The notes beneath the pieces are model-generated. The model made no database searches and had not been told where the DNA came from. It was given only the letters and a program-made list of their open reading frames with translations. Of a stretch of DNA of 64,000 bases, positions 18,315 to 29,403 are shown in pieces. The position numbers and the translations under genes are program-made. How positions within the stretch are numbered: position 1 is the first letter of the stretch; each line of letters opens with the position of its first letter. Origin of the DNA: Tetramitus jugosus (Eukaryota; Heterolobosea; Eutetramitea; Acrasida; Vahlkampfiidae); assembly GCA_937625935.1 (NCBI GenBank), contig OW569393.1:248001-312000 (forward strand), read 5' to 3'.

Positions 18315-20408
18315 TTATTTTCTGAGTGCGGAGGAGCAAAAAGTCTGTTCATTATCTTCGGTCTTTTTGATTGTTGTCTCAACAAGACATTTCTTTTGAA
18401 CTCTGTTGTCAACGACACAAATAAGACCTGGTCTTTTGACAAAAGTGACAATAAATTCTGCATCACATGTGGCATCTTCATGCTTTTCAGGATTAAATTG
18501 TTCCTTGTTCACTCTTGGAGCAATGACATCCAGTCTTGGTTCACAAACAAGGAGTTCAGCAGCCAAATCAATTGATACACGAGCACATTCATCAATATTT
18601 TTCTTGGTCTCATCATCATTCAAATCAACCAACTCTTTGAATTGAGACTTGATAATCTCACAAATATTGTCATGAACAATACGATACAACTCCTTCTGTA
18701 ATGTATCTCTTTCATCCTTTGTTCCCTCCTTTCCAGTCAAAATCTTGGCTGTTTTCAATTCATTACACTTTGGTTTCTTCTTCTTGTGGATTGATCTCCA
18801 AAATCCTTCTCCAAACAGAGATTCAACCAACTTTTGTTGACATTTTCTTTTGGCCTTCTTGAATTCTCCTTCATCTGATCCACTCTTATCAGACTTATAT
18901 GACATACAACTCAACAATTCACTCAATGTGTCCGTAGCATCGTCAAATGTCTTTGAAGCTCCTGCAATTTTGATCGCACCTGTGTCTGCATTATTGGCCA
19001 AGGAACTATCATTTCTGGCCTTTTCATTGATCAAGAGTTGTTTTCCATCAGCAATTTCTTGTTCTTTTTTCACGATCAATTCGTTCAATACTTCGATTTG
19101 TTGCAGGTAGTTTGTCTTTGACTCCTTCAATTCGTTATCAATTTTGGTAATCTTTGAGTTGAGTTGGGAAATTATATCCTTTTGATTGCTGATCTCATAT
19201 TCCTTACGTTTCACTTCTTCTTTACCTGTCTTGACTTCATTCTTGAGATGAAAGATATCATTCTTTTGCTTTGTAATCTCTTGATTCAATTTCTTCACTT
19301 CATCTTCCTTGGTCTTCAACTTTCTTTCAATTTCGTCCAGTTTTTTTTTGCATTCATCATCTTTCTTCTTCATATCCGATTGATGCTTTTTGATGGTATC
19401 TGTATGGTTACGGATCTCTGTATTCTTCTTTTCAATGGATTCTCTGAGCTCTTTCACTTGATTTTGCAATTGTTTGATTTTGTCATCGAGACCGCTCTTG
19501 AGTATGTTAACGAAATCAGGATTAATTTGGCAGACCAACAATTTTTCTTCCAAAGATTCAGCTGTTTCAGTCAATTCCTTGATTAGAAGATCTTTCTTGT
19601 CTATCTGCTTCTCAAGTGTTTGGACACTCTCTGAGAGTTTCTTGTTGTGCTCTTCTAGCTTGGCCTGCTTTGATGTTTGCATTGATAATTCTCTACGCAA
19701 ACGGGTACATTCTTGTTGCGCTTGGCTTTTTTCCTTCTCCAGAATCATGTTTTGGTCCCCTTGCTGGATCTTTTCTTTCTCAAGGTTTGACTTTTGGTTT
19801 GAAATTTTAAGCAGTTGGGTTTCAAGTGTTTCGACACTCTCTGAGAGTTTCTTGTTTTGGTCTTCTAGCTTGGCCTGCATTGATGTTTGCATTGATAATT
19901 CACTACGCAAACGGGCACATTCTTGTTGGGCTTGGCTTTTTTCGCTCTCCAGAATTATGTTGTTTTCTTGCAGAAGCTTCTGATTTTCAGTCATAGTTTG
20001 TAAAGATTCTTGGAATGGTTGGTTTCCTTCGAATCCTTGAACGTTCCACTGGGGTTGGAAAGAGGGATTGGGTGATCCATAATTATTTGCTCCAGTTTGA
20101 GTTTGATGATGATTTGGATAAGTCTGAGGGTTTGTATTTTGTGAAAAATGACCTTGTTGATAACTCACATTCATGTTCTGAACAGGTGATGAGACATGTT
20201 GGAGTTGTTGCTGGCTCGTCATCGGAAACGCGGATACAAAAGGATTGGGTGTTCCATAATTATTGGCTCCACTTTGAGGTTGATGATGATCCAGATAAGG
20301 CTGAGGGTTTTGTGAACAATTGCTTTGTTGATAATTCACATTCTGAAGAGGTGGTGAGACCTGTTGGTTACTTCTGAAGTTACTTGCGACTGGATTTTGA
20401 CTGTGCAT
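18315..20408 (-). CDS. Coiled-coil protein with GrpE-wing-like tail and Q/N-rich head, subtype A (697 aa)
   Basis: The chosen start is ATG 20408 (MHSQNPVASN). Residues 1-150 are Gln/Asn/Pro/Tyr-rich with two imperfect repeats, each ending in GANNYG[TS]PNP; such composition is prion-like or disordered. Residues about 150-500 are coiled coil with an internal duplication of an AQQECxRLRxELSMQTSxQA unit. The globular region and tail (FNPEKHEDATCD from residue 638, ending KRPGLICV) are nearly identical to 551-2485. The C-terminus is extended (KKTEDNEQTFCSS). DNA upstream of the start (20409-20520) still resembles the upstream DNA of 551-2485, including a fossil ATGCCAACC at 20473-20465 that opens a 21-codon frame closed by TAA, so the head was probably acquired or re-framed after duplication. 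Confidence 0.8.
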   Translation of the reverse strand: MHSQNPVASNFRSNQQVSPPLQNVNYQQSNCSQNPQPYLDHHQPQSGANNYGTPNPFVSAFPMTSQQQLQHVSSPVQNMNVSYQQGHFSQNTNPQTYPNHHQTQTGANNYGSPNPSFQPQWNVQGFEGNQPFQESLQTMTENQKLLQENNIILESEKSQAQQECARLRSELSMQTSMQAKLEDQNKKLSESVETLETQLLKISNQKSNLEKEKIQQGDQNMILEKEKSQAQQECTRLRRELSMQTSKQAKLEEHNKKLSESVQTLEKQIDKKDLLIKELTETAESLEEKLLVCQINPDFVNILKSGLDDKIKQLQNQVKELRESIEKKNTEIRNHTDTIKKHQSDMKKKDDECKKKLDEIERKLKTKEDEVKKLNQEITKQKNDIFHLKNEVKTGKEEVKRKEYEISNQKDIISQLNSKITKIDNELKESKTNYLQQIEVLNELIVKKEQEIADGKQLLINEKARNDSSLANNADTGAIKIAGASKTFDDATDTLSELLSCMSYKSDKSGSDEGEFKKAKRKCQQKLVESLFGEGFWRSIHKKKKPKCNELKTAKILTGKEGTKDERDTLQKELYRIVHDNICEIIKSQFKELVDLNDDETKKNIDECARVSIDLAAELLVCEPRLDVIAPRVNKEQFNPEKHEDATCDAEFIVTFVKRPGLICVVDNRVQKKCLVETTIKKTEDNEQTFCSSALRK

Positions 20409-20689
20409 TACTTGTTGGTTAGTTTTTGATAAACGTCAGTTGTTCTTGTCTTTTTTTTGGAGGCGGTTGGCATGTTGAAGTTCAACGGAAATGATCTTTT
20501 TACAACAATTGTAAAGTTGGAGAACTTGCTGTCAATCGGCCATCGATGCTCCGCAGGAATTTTTCAAGAAGTTCTTGTAGAAAAAAAATGGTCCAACGTG
20601 CTGACGCAAAAACCTGCCTTTGAGGCAATTCGATATCCTTATCCAACTCCTTCATATCATCCACAACTGTGTCATGTTGAAACTGTCAG

Positions 20690-21878
20690 ACGACTTCAAT
20701 GGAGACAAATCAAGAAGGAGAATGACCAATACTTATGGCAATTAGTTTCTTGCTCAACAGACACATCCGTGCGTCTATCAATTAACCTCTCTAATAAATT
20801 GTTTGCGTCGTTGTTGATCAATTTCAAGTAGCTCGAATAATCATCATTAGCCTCTATTTCCCGCTTATCCTGATCATATGCTCTGCCTCTGTTGCGATAC
20901 GATAGTGAGTCCACAAAATATTAATTGCCTCTTGTTGTCGTCCTTTCTATCAGTACACAAAAATCAGCAATCGATTCAGAGTACTTGTCCGACATCAATA
21001 GATAAAGATTTGCACGATGTTCCACATAAAACAACATGTCTCTCAAATTTATCATCTCTGCTTGTTTGTAATAAGAGTAGGGAGATCATTCAATGCCAAA
21101 TCATAATTCTTGAGTTGTTGATTGGGCTTGTGACCGGTAAAAGATTGCACTTTGAAACATGGGATCCAATTTGATTGCTCGACTCAAATAATCCACAGAT
21201 TCCTCGTATTGATACTCTGAATAGTACGCTTGGCCCCGCAAGCAATTATACATCCACACAATTAGTCCCAACCATTGCTGCTTTTCTTGTTTCTGCTGCT
21301 GCTGCTGCTGTTCTCGTTGTTGTTCATACATCATCGTCATCATCAATTCTTTCAAAGTGTCAAACCATTTCTCAATCCTTACTCGATCAACTGTCGTATC
21401 ACTCACCATAGTCGTATCATCATTTGCATTCATTGTTGTTCCTGCTGTTGTTGTTGCAAGTTTCTCCAAATGGGCTCTCATGTCCGCGATGATTTCATCT
21501 TGACACTCTGAATCAATGGATGGATACCACCATGATTATTGCTATTGTTGAACAAAATTTGTTCATCTTGTTCTTCATTTTGTTGAATGAGCACCACAAT
21601 CTCAAAATGCTCATGAATTTGTCATGATTTGTTTCATCATTGGTGTCAGAGGCAGCAGCAGTCACAACTATATCCACCAATTTTTTCCAATAGTGTTCAG
21701 TGTTTGCATTCATTGTTTTGTTGTTGTGTGGAGCCAAGCTGCTGTTTTGTGTGAAATTTATCTCCTTGAAAACAAAAATTCCGGCTGCGAGTAACACAGT
21801 GTTGTATGGTGGGATGCATGGATGGTTATCATGCATCGGTTCTTGTAGTGAGATCATCAAAGGTCGATCCTGCTTCAT
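20690..21878 (-). pseudogene. TPR-protein pseudogene
   Basis: The minus-strand frame 21481-21101 has a poly-Gln run and RGQAYYSEYQYEESVDYLSR then AIKLDPMFQSAIFYRSQA, a classic TPR. A frame change near 21110 is followed by NQQLKNYDLALNDLPTLITN, another by RANLYLLMSDKYSESIADF, then an in-frame TAA at about 20925 and finally SLSYRNRGRAYDQDK. The piece at 21878-21513 (YWKKLVDIVV...) may be its upstream part. At least three breaks; not functional as read. Confidence 0.55.
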
Positions 21879-22029
21879 ACTCGTACTCGAATCGTTTCAC
21901 CAATGGAGGGCCTACCTCTGGTGATTCATGATGGTGGTAGTCATACTGATTGGACTGCTGCATTACGATATCGTTCGTAGCTCCTGATGTTTTCAGGTTC
22001 TCATGTCTGTTGATTCTTCGATTTCACTA

Positions 22030-22379
22030 TGGATTATCAAGTTACTTGCTGATAAAGTGGACTTGTCTGTAGGAACGTTTGTTGAGAGAGAGTTGGGTTT
22101 CTCTGTCGTTTGCTAATCAACTCGGATCTCGTCATCATCGTTGATGCGGACGACATGGATGAAATGTATGATCTCAAGGGCAGTATACTAGGCAGACAGG
22201 CACGAGACGGAGAAACAACTCTCATGGACCAGGATCTCATCAATCAGAATCGATTCTTTCATATGGGACTTCAAAAGAAGCAACTGGTGATGCTTCAGTT
22301 GAAGAATGATTGTTCTTTTCTAGAGTCGCACAAACTCAGGGATTACTCGCTGTTGGTTGGTGTGTTGAAGGCATCGTAA
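22030..22379 (+). pseudogene. Phosphatidylinositol-phosphate kinase domain fragment
   Basis: MYDLKGSILGRQARDGETTL, NQNRFFHMGLQKKQLVMLQL, NDCSFLESHKL and RDYSLLVGVL match the PIPK core 'YDLKGS..gR ... FL....lmDYSLLvGi'. The Asp of DYSLL and the Lys of DLKGS are the expected nucleotide/metal and substrate residues. The frame starts inside the domain (a frame break lies at about 22105) and stops at TAA 22377-22379 right after the DYSLL motif, before the activation loop. It is either a pseudogene or an exon of a badly decayed gene. Confidence 0.6.
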
Positions 22380-24929
22380 ATTGGCATTGCATGTCCCTCA
22401 ACTCTCTTCGCAACAAACACCACAACAACAACAGCACTCTTCGTGGTTTTCCTTTTGGTTATTCCACTTCGACCTTTGGAACTTATCAAGACTCTCTTTG
22501 AAAGTATTGACTTCTAAATCCTCAAAATCATCAAAGTTTTCTGACCGGTTCAGTCCTTTCAAAAGTATTGACTCTCAGAGAGTAAAACAAAAGATTGCAG
22601 TAGTAGTAATGTAGGCACTATTGATGGTTCTACTATCGGTTCGATTGTAGGTGCTAGTGTTGGTGCTAGTGTAGAATTGTCGGCTCTGCACTTTATCTTG
22701 ACCAGTTCTCAGTGCGTCCTCTTGAAAAATTCTTTCAACTGTGAGCAGACGAGATGGATAGAGCGTTATGTGACAGATACGATCGCTTTTCCTAACAAGT
22801 AACGTATCTTCGTCATCTGCTTTCGTATTTTATGTAGCTGTTGCAGCGTCGATTCGAAGAGAGAGACTTCTTTGGCAAACTCTGAAGTATTCATATCAAT
22901 TTGACACTCAATTCTAGTTTGAGTAAACAATTTGTCTCATATCTCTTGTCGATGTCTTCAAATTTGAGTGCAATGATGGTGGGTTGAATACACTGTCTCA
23001 TAATCAACGTATGAGTGCTACCTGCGTCGCTCATAACACTCATCCTGAACTCTCACTTTCCTTGTCCGGGAAATCAGACATACCATATCTCGTTGACTGC
23101 AACTTCTTCTTCATCTTTTCCTGACTGACCTGCAATTCTGGATCAATCCTATTTGTAGTAACTTGGGTTTTTGGTTTGGGCTAGTTCCAAAATTTTCCAA
23201 CATGGTCTTCCTTCGAAATACTTCTGGGCAATAACGATCCAACTGTTGCGATCTACTTAGTAGTTGTTCCAATATTCGATTGACTTTGAATTGAGATCCT
23301 CTGTAGCGAGAAATGAGGTGACACAAGGAAACTGTGTGCATGATACATTTCCGTGTGGCATTGGAAATAGTCCAGAAGTTCAATTTGTGTGAGAATCAAA
23401 GACTCTCATATTCTCAACGAGACAAGACGATTTGCAAGTTGGAAACATTGGAATTTATCGATATGGCGATCGCGGACATAGTACATCTTTCCTAACAATT
23501 GATTCATAGAGTGCGGGAGAGCTGGATAGGATTTGAAGAAGTGTCTGTGCAGACATATTCGCTAGTTGATTCATCAGTTGGTACAATCTCTTCATCATTC
23601 TCAGGTTCGATTGTGTAGCGGTATGTTCGGTCAATATTCGTATCGACGCAAACGATATGTTTTACTTAGGCACCCATGCATGAGTTGTCGCGTGAGAGAA
23701 TGAAGGCGAGAGACTCGAGTACTCAATTCCAGTACGAGCATTCATTCAAGATGGGTGGCATTGGATTCCTAGAATTGAAGAGAGAGTATCAATCATGAAG
23801 TAAATCCAGTAGATGTATCATCATCCAGAAGTCAACAATATGATGATATTTTTATGGCTAAATCAACAACAATCGATCAAAACATTTATCAAAGAATTCT
23901 TGCATTGTGTACAAAACAAAGGGTGTACCTAATTTTCCGTATCGTGTCCCTATATGTATTTCAACACGTTTATGTGGAACATTCAATGATCACGATGAAA
24001 TTGGGTTGTTAAGGAACTTTACGATAAATACGGGGTAGTAAAGAAAGGGGGAAGAAAGACCATAGATCCAAGGTGTTCACGAGAATTATCGAACAACAAG
24101 CGGTTATGTGTTGGGTAGAAGAGCCGTAAGCGATGTGGAGCAACTGATTGATGAACAACGAACCGCTCAATTCCCAGTGTTTTACTCATCATGGTGTTGA
24201 CCATCATTTTGTTGTGCATTTTGCGGCTCATTCTTGTCATTTTCTTGTTTATCATTCTGCTGCTAACTCTGTTTTTCTGCTGTCAATGAAATATGATTGT
24301 CCCAGGCAGCTCTCCTCGTTCTATCAACCTTCTTACTTTAATTGGAAAGAAGAAAAATAGGAAGTCATGTCACACCTTTTTAGACTCAAGTTCAGGACTC
24401 TGAGTTGTTGGATTACCCACATATCATCCAGGAGTAGTACAAAGAGGACATAACGATTAAGAGATATTGTACTGAAATTTCGAATCTGACGTGATCTAAG
24501 AACAAGAGAAAAGCTTTCAAAGAAGAGAATTTTCAGTTGTGTCGATCGAAGGGGATGAAGAATAAGCAACTGAATTGTAACATTTAAGACAAAACCTTTT
24601 CAACAAGGTAATTCAAAAAAGTAACACTATACCTCACTTCTCTGAACATTCTGTTGTTCATTTCGACGAATTCTTCTTCTTTTTCGGCATCTTCTCACCA
24701 TTTCTTAACATGATTGCATCTCATTCTGCATCTCATTTAATTTGTTGCAGGTGCTCTGTCTCTTCATCTTGTTGTTGCTCAATCTGCTATCCTTTTTGTG
24801 CCTCAATCCGCTGAGATTGTTGTTGTTCATTATGCAGTTCCTTCTGCAGATCATTTCGTTGCCCAGCTCAATTCTTTCTGATCGTTAGCATCTTCTACGT
24901 CGTTTGTCACACAGGGACAATCGCCAGAG
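22380..24929. other. About 2.5 kb without a recognisable gene
   Basis: Both strands have only short broken frames (for example minus 23383-23111 and plus 23930-24190) without family motifs. Low-complexity Gln/Ser-coding patches occur at 22390-22500 and 24650-24860. It probably contains decayed genes. Confidence 0.45.
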
Positions 24930-25130
24930 CAACGAACAAAAACATCAGCGAATTGTTGGATTCAAAAGCACCAGATTTTTGTAGAATAGGATGAACCTGT
25001 AGTTCTTGCGCAAATTTCTTCAATAATATCCACCTTCTTCAAGTAATTTGACTTCTAAATAATAGTAATAGTATTTGAATCAGAATCAAAGCATGAACTG
25101 CTGAAACTGCTCGACGAAGAATGGCTTACT
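24930..25130 (-). pseudogene. Second HSPA12-like Hsp70 relic
   Basis: The complement of about 25130-25050 reads GCCATTCTTCGTCGAGCAG then TTCATGCTTTGATTCTGATT, almost the same as 4354-4410 of the intact Hsp70 gene (AILRRA, SSSCFDSDSNTI). Further on VDIIEEICARTT matches MDIIEQICTLVA. Frames are broken by indels and a stop. It lies head to head with the coiled-coil gene at 25379, the same layout as 551-2485/3348-5746. Confidence 0.65.
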
Positions 25131-25378
25131 CAGGGAGTGTTTCACCTGCTCATCTTGAAACGAATGATCCTCATTGCTGGCATGGAATTATTCTCGGATT
25201 TGGTTGAGTATCTTCGCTCATGCAGCCAATCCAATCAAGCTTCAGATTGAATTTTCCTTTGGGTGGGCCCTATTCAATGAAGCTTCAATGATTCTTACAA
25301 AAAAATCTCAAGAGTCGATATGACGGTTGAAGGACACAAAACTGTTGAAAAAAAAGTAAACAAGTCAATCAACAAATA

Positions 25379-26719
25379 ATGGGTAACTTTTTTTCTCAAA
25401 GTGAAGATGCAGTGACCAATTTCAATGATTTTGAAACTCTTCTCGACCAGCTTGGTGAAAAAAATTCCACTTCTTGCAGAGTTGATAGGACTCTCCTTCA
25501 AAATCTAATCAACAGATATTTGAATGAAAAGGTAGCCATCCAACAAAACTGCTTTCAAAAAATCAGAGAATTTGAATCAAAGATTAAACAACAGGAGGGT
25601 ACAAATTTACAAATTCAACAATTAATGAATGAAAAGTCACAAGCTAATCAACTCTTGGCGAACGCCAAGACCCAATTCCAAGAGATGATGAATGACAAAA
25701 ACACTTTGTTGAAGGAGATTACGAAAGTAAGTAATGAGAAAGACTTTTATAGGAGAGAGAGTGATGAAAGACAACAAAAATTGAACCAAGCAGAGAAAAA
25801 ATTGGAATCCATCAAACTCCAACATGAAGTAGATAAACAGAAAATTCAAGATTTTTTGAAACAGAAACAAGAATTTTGTGATAACTTGACAAGAGAAAAG
25901 AACCAACTGCATGAACAGAATGAATATCTCATTCAATCATTGCAAAATTCCAACCGTGCAAAAGAAACACTCTCCAATGAATGTGAAAAATTGAGTGAGA
26001 CTGTTGGGGAGCTGAAGAAAACAATTGCTGACAAGAGTCAAGAGTTGATTGGTGTCATGGCTGACATGGACAGTTCCATCTTTTCAAGCAGTGACAGTGA
26101 TGATGGCAAGATTAGACCTCAAATTGTTCACAAGCAATTCGACACATTGATGGACATTATTCATGAACTTCAATTGGATATCAAGTCGAATTGTGATTCT
26201 AGTACTGAAGACTATAGTAAACGAATGAGCAATGTTTACAAGAAAATTCTTGAATCATTGTTTGATCCTGGATTGTGGAAGATATTGAAGAAGCCAATGG
26301 AATCCAAGAGATTGTTGAAGCAATCAATGTGCTTGGTTTTGACTGGAAAACAAGAAAATGAGAAGGGAATGAACAAAGAATTATTGAAGAACTTCCTTTT
26401 GCCACCTATTGAATCCCATCTGAAGAAAGTCATTGAAAAGGAAGTAGGCCAAGATTTGTCAAACGAATCCACAAGCAAGTTGATCAAAAAATCTGCTGAG
26501 AATGCACTGTTTCTTGCTGCACAACTCGTTGTTTCGAAACCAACAATGGGAATTATTGCACCAAAGAAAGGCAGTGACTTCAACCCAGACAAGCACGAAG
26601 ATGCAACGTGTGAAACAAAGATGGTTGTGACATCAATCAAGAGACCTGGGTTGATTTGTGTGAGAGACAACAGAGTATTTGCCAAAGCATCTGTTGAAAC
26701 AGAAACCAAAGATGCTTGA
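25379..26719 (+). CDS. Coiled-coil protein with GrpE-wing-like tail, subtype B (446 aa)
   Basis: A single exon from ATG 25379. The N-terminus MGNFFSQSE fits an N-myristoylation signal (Gly2, Ser6), which would place this subtype on membranes (inference). Residues about 50-235 are coiled coil; an acidic Ser/Asp linker follows (SSDSDDGKIR), then a helical region with SLFDPGLWKILKKP, a hydrophobic ENALFLAAQLVV, and the tail FNPDKHEDATCE...IKRPGLICV from residue 401. The tail is shared with subtype A, but the helical region has diverged. The last 444 bases match 1-444 without gaps. A subtype-A gene follows in the same direction 545 bp later. The Hsp70 relic lies just upstream. Confidence 0.85.
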   Translation: MGNFFSQSEDAVTNFNDFETLLDQLGEKNSTSCRVDRTLLQNLINRYLNEKVAIQQNCFQKIREFESKIKQQEGTNLQIQQLMNEKSQANQLLANAKTQFQEMMNDKNTLLKEITKVSNEKDFYRRESDERQQKLNQAEKKLESIKLQHEVDKQKIQDFLKQKQEFCDNLTREKNQLHEQNEYLIQSLQNSNRAKETLSNECEKLSETVGELKKTIADKSQELIGVMADMDSSIFSSSDSDDGKIRPQIVHKQFDTLMDIIHELQLDIKSNCDSSTEDYSKRMSNVYKKILESLFDPGLWKILKKPMESKRLLKQSMCLVLTGKQENEKGMNKELLKNFLLPPIESHLKKVIEKEVGQDLSNESTSKLIKKSAENALFLAAQLVVSKPTMGIIAPKKGSDFNPDKHEDATCETKMVVTSIKRPGLICVRDNRVFAKASVETETKDA

Positions 26720-27264
26720 AGAGCGCCGCTGCACTATTAACCCGAAATCGAAGTATCGAATATTGTTGTATCTAATATAGTATGGAGTGTTTGAAACGCA
26801 TCACTGAACATCGCTGAAGGTTTACTTAAACCTATCGTTTCATAACTTGCTAGCCAAAAAATAAAAAATTTGATGTTTCGTGATTGTTGTGGTGTTTCTT
26901 TTCGTTGGGACTGCCGTGTTGAAGGTTGTGCTCCAATCTGCACAGAACTCGATTCCTTGAGTGTTTTGGAGAGGATCACTTTGGAATATTCCAAATCTCA
27001 CTTTTACAGATCAATAGAGACACAGACAAGTTGACCCTGGAAATGAGACAATAAATGTCTGGGAGTCATAACTCAAAATTGGGATGGTGAAATTGGACGA
27101 TACGTAAATGCACCAACGTTCCTTTGGCCAAAAAATATCAGGAGATTTTTCGGACAATTTATTTCAAGAAAACTGTCTTTCTCAGAGAAAGGAACGAACC
27201 TTGAAGTGCACAATTTTTTTAGAAACAAAAAAGAAACCGATTTGAAGGAATAAAAATTTGTACA
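26720..27264. other. Intergenic between two coiled-coil genes
   Basis: Nothing recognised. The minus-strand frame 26994-26737 has no motif. A T/A-rich stretch precedes the start at 27265. Confidence 0.4.
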
Positions 27265-28230
27265 ATGATTTTGGGATTGTTTTCAAATAGAGAATATGAC
27301 AAACTGAAAGAACGTTATCACCAACTGGAGACTACCATCAACATTGTTCAAGAAAAGAATACTAAATTGAACAGTGAATACCAAGAAGAAAAAAAACGAA
27401 GAAAAGAAGATATTTCCCAACTCGAGTCAAAGATTACCAAAATTGATAACGAATTGAAGGAGTCAAAGACAAATTACTTGCAACAAATCCAAGTATTGAA
27501 CGAATTGATCAAGAAAAAAGAACAAGAAATTGCTGATGGAAAACAACTCTTGATCAATGAAAAGACCAGAAATGATAGTTCCTTGGCCAATAATGCAGAC
27601 ACAGGTGCGATCAAAATTGCAGGAGCTTCAAAGACATTTGACGATGCTATGGACACATTGAGTGAATTGTTGAGCTGTATGTCATTTAAGTCTGATAATA
27701 GTGGATCAGATGAAGGAGAATTCAAGAAGGCCAAAAGAAAATGTCAACAAAAGTTGGTTGAATCTCTGTTTGGAGAAGGATTTTGGAAATCAATCCACAA
27801 GAAGAAGAAACCAAAGTGTAATGAACTGAAAACAGCCAAGATTTTGACTGGAAAGGAGGGAACAAAGGATGAAAGAGATACATTACAGAAGGAGTTGTAT
27901 CGTATTGTTCATGACAATATTTGTGAGATTATCAAGTCTCAATTCAAAGAGTTGGTAGATTTGAATGATGATGAGATCAAGAAGAATATTGATGAATGTG
28001 CTCGTGTATCTGTTCATTTGGCTGCTGAACTCCTTGTTTGTGAACCAAGACTGGATGTCATTGCTCCAAGAGTGAACAAGGAACAATTTAATCCTGAAAA
28101 GCATGAAGATGCCACATGTGATACAGAATTTGTTGTCACTTTTGTCAAGAGACCAGGTCTTATTTGTGTCGTTGACAACAGAGTTCAAAAGAAATGTCTT
28201 GTTGAGACAACAATCAAAAAGAATGATTAG
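27265..28230 (+). CDS. Short coiled-coil protein with GrpE-wing-like tail, subtype A (321 aa)
   Basis: ATG 27265 (MILGLFSNREYDK) opens a protein with only about 90 residues of coiled coil, ending in the shared KITKIDNELKESKTNYLQQ, followed by the same globular region and tail as 551-2485 (FNPEKHEDATCD...VKRPGLICV). The shared part is nearly identical at the DNA level, whereas the first 45 residues are unrelated. It may be a natural short form or a 5'-truncated copy that gained a new start. A GrpE-like dimer would need a coil of roughly this length. Confidence 0.78.
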   Translation: MILGLFSNREYDKLKERYHQLETTINIVQEKNTKLNSEYQEEKKRRKEDISQLESKITKIDNELKESKTNYLQQIQVLNELIKKKEQEIADGKQLLINEKTRNDSSLANNADTGAIKIAGASKTFDDAMDTLSELLSCMSFKSDNSGSDEGEFKKAKRKCQQKLVESLFGEGFWKSIHKKKKPKCNELKTAKILTGKEGTKDERDTLQKELYRIVHDNICEIIKSQFKELVDLNDDEIKKNIDECARVSVHLAAELLVCEPRLDVIAPRVNKEQFNPEKHEDATCDTEFVVTFVKRPGLICVVDNRVQKKCLVETTIKKND

Positions 28231-29403
28231 AAGAATAAAAACGACCTCTCTAAAATTCGGTGACAATACTCAAACATGGAATTGATTCCACTAAACTCCC
28301 ATGTTTTCCAACTCCACTACACTGGAAGACCATCTTGAAGCCCCACAGGCTCTCGTCACCACAAACTGGCCCGCTCAAAGAATACCGTTTAAAAAAAATT
28401 AGCACCACGAAATGAAAAAGTAACTTCAGAATTCAATGAAGTCACAATATCAATTTACTTACATAGTTGCCCCAATCAATTTTCATCTCGAGTTGAGATA
28501 CAACACGAGTGGCAACATCTTGAAGCGTGACAAATGAAACTTGACCTTCTGTTCCTTTATGGATTACAGTCTTTGTTCCAATTGTTCGTTTGTTTTCAAC
28601 AAAGATGCCAGGACTCCTTGACAGTATGGGAAGATCTCGGTCAACCCAGAACCTTGCGTTTGTTCTTCGAGTAGATCTGAAAAAACAAATAATTTTATAG
28701 TGTTCAAATCTACTTCGCACTTCAATTATACTTGCTAATCTCGTCGTTAAATGCCGTTATGAAATTGTTACCTCTTCAAATCGCGTCATCAAATTCTTGG
28801 TGAAGTTCGAATCATTCCCTGAGTAGATGGTGGAAACAACAGGTGGTAGTCGTTGCACTTCAGATATCCAAGCCAAACTAATGGCATCTCTTATTGGATA
28901 GTTGATCAACCTATTCTGAAGTCACCTATTTCGAAAAGATATTCACTCAAGAGCGAAATCCAATTAAGGCACACAGTTTTTCGACGAAATATTTAGATTC
29001 TATCGCTGTTTCGAGCTCACTGATAATATGTTACTCCTCCTCTGGTTCAGAAACAATTACAGACAATGTAGGTATACATGCTGATATTCCTAACTTCCCT
29101 GTAATTAGGCCATCTCCAATGCTCCAAACTATGGAATGGTGAAGCATACTAGTACAATTTAATCCTCCTTGTAACTTCGTTTTAAGTAGAAAAAACCTTT
29201 ACTGAAAACGTCAGTAAAGTACTGTAACGATATCCAGTTTTTTCGTGAATCAAAAATCCGGAAGCGAACTCCTGTAGCTGAAGCCGATCTCCCTTCAAAA
29301 AACCCCCCGATTCGCCGACATCCTTCAAACGTCGTCCTCTTCTCTCCCAAAGAAGCAGAAAAAAAAACCAACCACCCACAAGTCCCAAAACACAACGTAA
29401 AAC
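28231..29403. other. Mostly non-coding; possible broken gene at about 28930-28440 (minus)
   Basis: On the minus strand RDAISLAWISEVQRLPPVV and SGNDSNFTKNLMTRFEE (about 28900-28770) are followed by a GTAACA...TTTTTTCAG intron-like segment (about 28771-28682), then RFWVDRDLPILSRSPGIFVE and GQVSFVTLQDVA (to 28442). The two parts differ by one base in frame. I do not recognise the family. The rest, 28931-29403, shows nothing. Confidence 0.35.

Noticed and set aside
23111..24360. Minus frame 23383-23111 and plus frames near 24000-24360
   Set aside because: Short, no recognisable domain, no neighbouring frame that extends them.
26737..26994. 85-aa minus-strand frame, tested as a further Hsp70 relic
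   Set aside because: No phosphate or adenosine motif and no DNA match to 3348-5746 that I could see.
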